Below are positions 58,405-64,000 of a DNA stretch of 64,000 bases, in pieces. Location: NCBI GenBank assembly GCA_009731425.1, contig AP018794.1, positions 3,304,501 through 3,368,500 of the forward strand, read 5' to 3'. The notes beneath the pieces were generated by a model. The model was not told the origin of the DNA, made no database searches, and was given only the letters and a program-made list of their open reading frames with translations. Origin of the DNA: Lachnospiraceae bacterium KM106-2 (GTDB lineage: Bacteria > Bacillota > Clostridia > Lachnospirales > Lachnospiraceae). Made by a program: the position numbers and the translations under genes. The first letter of the stretch is position 1. Every line of letters begins with the position of its first letter.

Positions 58405-59028
58405 TTAATTTGATGTACAGTTTGCTGCATAATAGATTGCTGCATTAACTGCTTTTGTTACTGCTTTAGAAGTAATTGTTGCACCACTGATTGCTTGAAT
58501 TTGAGTATCAGATGGGCTGTCTTTTGTTACTTCTAGAGAATCTGCTTTTTTACCTTTGAACTGATCCTTGAATTCAGGTTCGCTTGCTTTTTGACCAAGA
58601 CCTGCAGTTTCTGTACTTTCAAGCACTTCCATACCTTGAACAGTTCCGTCAGCTGCGATACCTACAGAGATCTTAATATCTCCATCGAAAGCTTCTGAAC
58701 ATGTTACACTCATAACATATCCTTCTTTTTCGCTTCCTTTATTTGCATCAAGTACTTCGTTGATCTTAACGCCTGTGATACCAGCTTTTGCTAAAATATC
58801 AACACTTGTTTCTTCAACATCTGTATATTTTTCATCTTTATCGGTAAAACTATCAGCAGTAGTAAATACTGCACCATAAGCTTCTGCTTTTGCTTTATCC
58901 TTACGTTCTTGGATAGGGCCTTTGGTAGCTTCATTTACAAAACCTAATGCTAAACCAGCAACTAAAGTAATTAAGAATAGAGCGATTGCATCTTTAAGAA
59001 TTGTACTTTTTTGTTTATTATTTTCCAT
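58405..59028 (-). CDS. rnfG: Rnf complex subunit RnfG
   Basis: The 207-residue subunit has one N-terminal membrane helix and an outside FMN-binding domain. The FMN is attached to the Thr in SGATITSKAV. The ATG at 59028 overlaps the end of rnfD by 11 nt. Confidence 0.95.
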   Translation of the reverse strand: MENNKQKSTILKDAIALFLITLVAGLALGFVNEATKGPIQERKDKAKAEAYGAVFTTADSFTDKDEKYTDVEETSVDILAKAGITGVKINEVLDANKGSEKEGYVMSVTCSEAFDGDIKISVGIAADGTVQGMEVLESTETAGLGQKASEPEFKDQFKGKKADSLEVTKDSPSDTQIQAISGATITSKAVTKAVNAAIYYAANCTSN

Positions 59029-59956
59029 CCTTAACTCTCCCCTTTCCGAATGCCATAGGAATTGTAACCTTTTCGATTAGTGGAACTAATAAGTTACTGA
59101 AGATGATCGCATAAGAAACACCTTCTGCGCTTCCACCAAACACACGGAAAATTCCTGTTAAAATACCTAATACTACACCGAAGATAATTTGTCCCATTGG
59201 AGTGATTGGGCTTGTAACATAGTCTGTTGCCATAAAGAATGCACCTAACATAAGTCCGCCACCACAAAGTTGAGCAGCTAAGTAGTTAATGTCACATCCA
59301 TGTCCACCGAATAATACGATGAAGATTGCAAAAGAACCAAGATACATCACTGGAATTCTCCAGCTGATAACTTTTTTAATTAATAAATATGCTGCACCGA
59401 TTAAAAGCATAAGTGTAGAAACTTCACCGATTGTTCCACCGATGTTACCAAAGAACATATCTTTAAGATCAGTTGTTGTTCCTTCTCTTAATAATGCTAA
59501 TGGTGTTGCACCAGTTACACCATCAAGTGTAAATGTTGACATTTGTGTTGCAAATGAAATTAATAAGAATACACGTGCACCAAGTGCTGGGTTCATGAAG
59601 TTTTGTCCAAGACCGCCATATACTTGTTTAACAACGATAATAGCAAATAAACTACCGATGATAGGTAACCACCAAGGAGTACCTGCTGGTAAGTTAAGAG
59701 CTAATAATAAACCAGTTAAGAAAGCACTTAAATCATATGGTGTTGCTTTCTTTTTCATTAATTTTTGATATAAAAATTCTGCACCTACACTTGTCAAAAT
59801 ACATGCCATGATTGTATAGAATGCTGACCATCCAAATGTATATACGCCCCATGCACTCGCTGGTATTAAAGCGATAATGACATCAGCCATAATAGTTGTC
59901 GTACTCGCATGGCTTCTAACATGAGGGGATGATGATACGTTTAATAATTTACCCAC
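59018..59956 (-). CDS. rnfD: Rnf complex subunit RnfD
   Basis: The 312-residue membrane subunit has nine or ten hydrophobic segments and the FMN-attachment motif DGVTGATPLALL. The start is GTG at 59956 (MGKLLNVSSSPHVRSH), 8 nt after AGAGG; the earlier GTG overlaps the ribosome site. It follows rnfC by about 15 nt. Confidence 0.93.
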   Translation of the reverse strand: MGKLLNVSSSPHVRSHASTTTIMADVIIALIPASAWGVYTFGWSAFYTIMACILTSVGAEFLYQKLMKKKATPYDLSAFLTGLLLALNLPAGTPWWLPIIGSLFAIIVVKQVYGGLGQNFMNPALGARVFLLISFATQMSTFTLDGVTGATPLALLREGTTTDLKDMFFGNIGGTIGEVSTLMLLIGAAYLLIKKVISWRIPVMYLGSFAIFIVLFGGHGCDINYLAAQLCGGGLMLGAFFMATDYVTSPITPMGQIIFGVVLGILTGIFRVFGGSAEGVSYAIIFSNLLVPLIEKVTIPMAFGKGRVKDGK

Positions 59957-59971
59957 GTTTTGCACCTCTTT

Positions 59972-61303
59972 CTATTGATTTTGAGCCTTTCGACGATTAT
60001 CCATAACCGTTTTTCTAGCCAACTTAAATGCTTGTGTTAATTGAACTTTTGCTGGACATACATAAGTACAGCTTCCGCACTCGTAACATTCCATACCATG
60101 AATCTTTTCAAACATATCTAAGTCATTGTGTTTAATTGCTTGCATCATTTTTTGTGGTACAAGACCGCTTGGACATGCTTGAACACAACGTCCACAACGA
60201 ATACATGCTGATGTTTCTGCTTCTGCAACAGGATCTTTTACCATAGCTAATAAAGCAGAAGATGTCTTAGTTACAGGTACATCTAATGTGTATAAAGCCA
60301 TACCCATCATAGGGCCGCCGCATACGATTTTTTCAGGTTCAGAAACGAAACCACCTGCTAAATCTACTAATTCTCTATAGTTTGTACCAGTTCTTACTAC
60401 GAAGTTACCTGGTTCTGCAACTGCATCACCAGTTACTGTTACTACTCTTTCAATTACAGGAGTAGATTCAGATACTGCATTATAAATTGCAATGATTGTT
60501 GCAATGTTATTTACGATACATCCTGCATCAGAAGGAAGCATTTTAGAATTGATCTTTCTTCCGCATGTTGCGTAGATGATCTTTCTTTCAGATCCTTGAG
60601 GATATTTTGTTTTTAATACTTTAACTTCAATACGTTCCTCAGCTGCTGCTAATTCCTGTAAAGCTTTAATTGCTTCTGGCTTATTATCTTCAATTGAGAT
60701 ATAACCTTTTGCATTTTTAAATAATGATAATACGATTTTTAAACCGTCAATGATTTTTTGTGATTGCTCTAACATTAAGCGATAATCGCTAGTTAAATAT
60801 GGTTCACATTCCGCACCATTTACGATAACAAAATCGATTTCGTTATCATTTTTTGGAGTTATCTTAACGTTTGTAGGGAAACCTGCGCCACCCATACCAA
60901 CAATTCCTGCATCTTTTACAGTTTGACGAATCTCTTCTTTCGTCATCTTTTTGTAGTCACGCTTTGTACCAAAACCTTCTACTGTCGTATATTCGTTATC
61001 ATTTTCTACCACAATACATTCAGCCATTGCACCTGATACAGTTAATCTCTTTTCGATTGCCTTAACCTTACCAGAAACTGAACTACAAACATTGGCAGAG
61101 ATAAAGCTTGATGCCTCTCCGATTACTTGACCAACCAATACTTGATCCCCAACTGCCACAACTGGTTTAGCAGGTGCGCCGATATGTTGAGCCATTGGAT
61201 ATACTAAATCTCCTTTTGGCAAAACAACTTGCATCGGTTTATCTTTGGATAAATTCTTTCCATCAAATGGATGAATTCCACCTTTAAATGTTGCCCTTCG
61301 CAT
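59972..61303 (-). CDS. rnfC: Rnf complex subunit RnfC
   Basis: The 443-residue subunit is the NAD-side entry of Rnf. It has GMGGAGFPTNVK (flavin/NAD-binding domain), an SLBB-like middle, and two Fe-S sets in CIRCGRCVQACPSGLVP and CYECGSCTYVCPAKVQ. The order rnfC-D-G-E-A-B is the usual one in Clostridia. It is the first gene of the operon. Confidence 0.96.
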   Translation of the reverse strand: MRRATFKGGIHPFDGKNLSKDKPMQVVLPKGDLVYPMAQHIGAPAKPVVAVGDQVLVGQVIGEASSFISANVCSSVSGKVKAIEKRLTVSGAMAECIVVENDNEYTTVEGFGTKRDYKKMTKEEIRQTVKDAGIVGMGGAGFPTNVKITPKNDNEIDFVIVNGAECEPYLTSDYRLMLEQSQKIIDGLKIVLSLFKNAKGYISIEDNKPEAIKALQELAAAEERIEVKVLKTKYPQGSERKIIYATCGRKINSKMLPSDAGCIVNNIATIIAIYNAVSESTPVIERVVTVTGDAVAEPGNFVVRTGTNYRELVDLAGGFVSEPEKIVCGGPMMGMALYTLDVPVTKTSSALLAMVKDPVAEAETSACIRCGRCVQACPSGLVPQKMMQAIKHNDLDMFEKIHGMECYECGSCTYVCPAKVQLTQAFKLARKTVMDNRRKAQNQ

Positions 61304-61389
61304 TTCTAATCCCTCTTTCTAACTTTTAATATTACATTGGCATAACTTATTATTATGTCGCAGATGTCAATAAAAAATAAACATTTAAC

Positions 61390-61418
61390 ATTTTAGCATA
61401 TTTCCAGCTCAAATGAAA
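61390..61418 (-). promoter_or_regulatory. Possible promoter of the rnf operon
   Basis: An extended -10 (TGCTAAAAT, box 61390-61395) has only a weak -35 (TTTCAT, 61413-61418) at 17 nt. A separate TTGACA exists nearer the gene but lacks a good -10. Confidence 0.35.
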
Positions 61419-61448
61419 TCATTTTTTTCAGATTTTTGTCGATAAATT

Positions 61449-61486
61449 CAAAAAAAATGCACCATTTTAGCATTTTTGGTGCATTT
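61449..61486 (-). terminator. Terminator of the transglutaminase-like gene
   Basis: AAATGCACC pairs with GGTGCATTT (9 bp) around 14 nt and is followed by eight T on the minus strand, about 60 nt past the stop at 61549. Confidence 0.85.
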
Positions 61487-61548
61487 ATCCCAATATTTAG
61501 GGTTATTTTCTAAATTTATTATAATTAGTTAATATTTTGTCAAACTTT

Positions 61549-62418
61549 TTACTCTATTGTATATGATTTATTAGTCATCTTGTACCTGTTTTTAAACTTA
61601 TCGCTCATATACTCTTGATCTCTTACATGATCTTTAAAATCTTCTTCATTTTTTAAAAAGTATTTATATTCTAAATGAGATCTTCCATCTGATGAAACTG
61701 GATCATCCCATGTACAATCGATATTATACCAGCTTCCATCTAACTCGACAATATTCCAAGCATGATTTACATCTTTTGCCGTTCCTGTAATAATTCGACA
61801 TGGTATTCCTGCTTCAACCATCATTTTATATGTCAGAGCAGCATATCCTTGGCAAACTGATTTTTTATGAATTAAATTGTCATAAGCTGTATTTCTCTTC
61901 AAACCAGTATCATATTTTGCATTTACAACTATAAAATCATGAATCGCCTTTATTTTTTCTAAATCCGACTTCTTATCAATCTCCAAATGCTTGAGCTTCT
62001 CTTTTATCACTTCATCCACTTTTCGAGTCTGATCCGCAGTCTCATTGTATTGAAAGGAATAAACCACTTCATAAGAATTCAGCATCCCTTTAATGACCAC
62101 ACGCATTCCTTTATATCTATATCGTAAATAATCGTAATCAGAACTAGTACTTTTATCATCAATTTCGAATGCTTTTCGAACTGCTTCCCCTACAAATTTA
62201 TTAGCCTCTTCATAAGATCCCTTAAATTTAATCTTAAGCTTTGCTCGTGAATCTAACATTGCCTCACGAACTTCTTCTACAAATTCCTCTTTATTAAATT
62301 GTTCTCCTTGTGGTCCGTTCTTCACTATCCACTTCTTTACAGAATCATTATTGTACAATATTTCTCCTAGCACGCAAAGAATCAGTACTATGAATGCTGC
62401 TTTTAAGATACGCTTCAT
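61549..62418 (-). CDS. Membrane-anchored transglutaminase-like protein
   Basis: The 289-residue protein has an N-terminal hydrophobic anchor (about 5-23) and a transglutaminase-like fold: catalytic Cys in SVCQGYA, His in NHAWN and Asp in IDCTWDDP. Proteins of this type in Firmicutes are often surface peptidases or wall-linked. Substrate unknown. It is next to spoVG but separated by a hairpin. Confidence 0.8.
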   Translation of the reverse strand: MKRILKAAFIVLILCVLGEILYNNDSVKKWIVKNGPQGEQFNKEEFVEEVREAMLDSRAKLKIKFKGSYEEANKFVGEAVRKAFEIDDKSTSSDYDYLRYRYKGMRVVIKGMLNSYEVVYSFQYNETADQTRKVDEVIKEKLKHLEIDKKSDLEKIKAIHDFIVVNAKYDTGLKRNTAYDNLIHKKSVCQGYAALTYKMMVEAGIPCRIITGTAKDVNHAWNIVELDGSWYNIDCTWDDPVSSDGRSHLEYKYFLKNEEDFKDHVRDQEYMSDKFKNRYKMTNKSYTIE

Positions 62419-62449
62419 ATGATCTCCTTATCGAAAACAATTCATCATG

Positions 62450-62485
62450 ATAAAAGAGGACGCCCCTACGAGCTTCCTCTTTTAT
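62450..62485 (-). terminator. Terminator-like hairpin after spoVG
   Basis: ATAAAAGAGGA pairs with TCCTCTTTTAT (11 bp) around 14 nt. The T-run is part of the stem, so it may act as a weak terminator. Confidence 0.6.
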
Positions 62486-62529
62486 ATTTTACCATAGAAC
62501 TTCTCCTACAGCAATCAACATATGTGAAC

Positions 62530-62826
62530 CTATTCTGCAGTCTCTTCTGCACCTGCTTCAGGTTCATTTTCTAATAAGGCAATTTCATACTTCTCAATGA
62601 TGATTTTTTGAATTCTCTCACGAGTTTCTGAATTAATTGGATGAGCAATATCACGGTATTCACCATCGCCAGCTCTTCTGCTTGGCATTGCGATGAAAAG
62701 ACCTTTCTCTCCCTCAATTACTTTAATATCATGAACAACGAATTCGTTATCCAAAGTAATTGATACTACTGCCTTCATTTTGCCTTCCTTTGCTACCTTT
62801 CGTACTCTTACGTCGGTAATCTCCAT
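62530..62826 (-). CDS. spoVG: Septation/sporulation regulator SpoVG
   Basis: The 98-residue protein is SpoVG, a small nucleic-acid-binding regulator. It contains [40 protein letters not shown] and [17 protein letters not shown], the full family core. The C-terminal Glu/Ala tail is short. GGGGG precedes the ATG at 62826. It follows glgD by about 48 nt. Confidence 0.96.
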   Translation of the reverse strand: MEITDVRVRKVAKEGKMKAVVSITLDNEFVVHDIKVIEGEKGLFIAMPSRRAGDGEYRDIAHPINSETRERIQKIIIEKYEIALLENEPEAGAEETAE

Positions 62827-62874
62827 GTTATATGTACCCCCTTTAGCTAATGTGTGTATATATTATATCGCAGT

Positions 62875-63996
62875 CTATAGTACATACCTTTCATTACGCT
62901 CAATTACTACGTTAATCTTGTCCTTCTGGCCAATATATGTAGTGTTCGCACGTATTGTATCTCTACTTTCCACAATACAATTTTCAATGTAAGCATTGTC
63001 CCCTATGTATACATCATTCAAGATAATTGAATTTCGTATTACACAGTTATTACCTATATAAGCTTTTTTAAATAAAATAGAATTCGTTACTTCACCATTG
63101 ATAATACATCCGCTGGATACCAGGCTATTCTTAACCTTAGATCCTTGATTATATTTTGCTGGTGGTAAATCCTCAACCTTTGAATATACATCTGGATATT
63201 CCTTAAAGAAATAATGACGGATGTCTGGTTTCAAAAAGTCCATATTAGTTTTATAGTAAGCATCAACTGTTGCGATGTTATTCCAATATGTCTCTAATGG
63301 ATATGCATATATCTTCTTCAGATTCTTATAACGAACAATAATATCGTTTACAAAATCATACCTTTCTTCTGAAACAGCTTTCTCTAAAAACTCAATCAAC
63401 TGTCTTCTTCGAACAATATAAACTCCAACAGAAATCATATTTGAAGTTGAAACGATCGGTTTCTCCTCAAATTCTTCAATTCTTCCGTTCATATCAGTAT
63501 GAATACATCCAAATCGGCTACAATCAACACTCTCTGGCATTAATTTAGTAACCACTGTGATATCTGCTTTTTTCTCAATATGATATTCTAATACTTTATT
63601 ATAATCTAATTTATAAATTCCATCACCAGAAGCAATTACAACATATGGCTCATGGCTCTTCTTTAAAAAGCTAATATTCTGAGCGATAGCATCTGCAGTT
63701 CCTCGATACCAGTAACTATTGTCTGAAGTGATCGTTGGAGTAAAGACAAATAATCCGCCTTGCTTTCTACCAAAATCCCACCACTTCGAGGAATTTAGAT
63801 GCTCATTTAATGACTTTGAATTATACTGAGTAAAAATTCCGACTTTTTGAATATGTGAATTAGACATATTACTCAATACAAAGTCGATACTTCTATAGCC
63901 ACCTGCAATCGGCATCGCTGCTATTGCTCGTTTATCAGATAATCCTTGCATTTTATTGCTATTGCCGCCAGCAAGAATAATACCTATTGCTCGCAT
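62875..63996 (-). CDS. glgD: Glucose-1-phosphate adenylyltransferase-like subunit GlgD
   Basis: The 373-residue protein is GlgD, the GlgC paralogue that forms a two-subunit enzyme making ADP-glucose for glycogen. It has GIILAGGNSNKM, SDKRAIAAMPIAG, WWDFGRKQGGLF and the C-terminal left-handed beta-helix repeats (VIRNSIILNDVYIGDNAYIEN). It begins at ATG 63996, close to the window end; glgC is probably just outside. GlgD often lacks key catalytic residues and acts with GlgC. Confidence 0.94.
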   Translation of the reverse strand: MRAIGIILAGGNSNKMQGLSDKRAIAAMPIAGGYRSIDFVLSNMSNSHIQKVGIFTQYNSKSLNEHLNSSKWWDFGRKQGGLFVFTPTITSDNSYWYRGTADAIAQNISFLKKSHEPYVVIASGDGIYKLDYNKVLEYHIEKKADITVVTKLMPESVDCSRFGCIHTDMNGRIEEFEEKPIVSTSNMISVGVYIVRRRQLIEFLEKAVSEERYDFVNDIIVRYKNLKKIYAYPLETYWNNIATVDAYYKTNMDFLKPDIRHYFFKEYPDVYSKVEDLPPAKYNQGSKVKNSLVSSGCIINGEVTNSILFKKAYIGNNCVIRNSIILNDVYIGDNAYIENCIVESRDTIRANTTYIGQKDKINVVIERNERYVL

Positions 63997-64000
63997 TACC

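Overview
The window reads as a chromosomal housekeeping segment of a low-GC, anaerobic, spore-forming-lineage Firmicute in class Clostridia, most likely Lachnospiraceae or a near relative (inference). The reasons are AT-rich spacers, strong GGAGG ribosome sites, a zinc-type S14, a zinc-lid adenylate kinase, a KOW protein between infA and map, a sodium/proton-pumping Rnf complex, and spoVG next to glgD. Almost everything is on the minus strand. The exceptions are a pspA-ydjGHI-like operon and rpoD. I see no tRNA, rRNA, insertion sequence, prophage or CRISPR array.

Layout, left to right (transcription mostly runs right to left). 1-2341: alpha operon (rpoA start, rpsD, rpsK, rpsM) with its own promoter and a leader of about 400 nt, then rpmJ. 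2413-15672: infA, a KOW protein, map, adk, secY and the spc and S10 operons, ending at a structured S10 leader and promoter. 15927-31390: accessory and metabolic genes: an rRNA-type methyltransferase; pspA with ydjG/ydjH/ydjI-like genes (membrane stress); a 1016-residue secreted Ig-like protein; a phosphosugar mutase; class II aldolase; an Mrp-NifX fusion with a DUF134 regulator; rpoD; a broken ROK regulator; and a small protein. 31448-38215: a secreted protein, plsC, then tuf, fusA, rpsG and rpsL from a consensus promoter. 38432-52767: rpoC and rpoB with their own promoter, an inserted LuxR-type ATPase regulator, rplL and rplJ with an L10 leader, rplA and rplK with two copies of a candidate L1-binding motif, nusG, secE and rpmG. 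52871-56004: a response regulator lacking its phospho-acceptor Asp, an HD-GYP phosphodiesterase and a small membrane protein. 56197-61303: rnfCDGEAB. 61549-63996: a transglutaminase-like protein, spoVG and glgD.

Functionally, most genes build the translation, transcription and secretion machinery. The S10, L10 and probable L1 leader structures suggest feedback by ribosomal proteins. Rnf links reduced ferredoxin to NAD and an ion gradient. The mutase and GlgD point to glycogen or sugar-phosphate metabolism, and aldolase to glycolysis.

I found no clearly new multigene system. The observations most worth following are: a CxxNCxxC cysteine motif shared by the DUF134 protein, the Mrp fusion and the RnfE tail; the LuxR-type regulator wedged between rplL and rpoB; the phosphorylation-independent-looking regulator paired with HD-GYP; repeated structured elements before rplK and rplA; and a plus-strand terminator overlapping the rpoB promoter. 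Many genes here start at GTG or TTG, and an extra GTG created by the ribosome site (GGAGGTG) falsely extends several open frames, so starts were reassigned individually.
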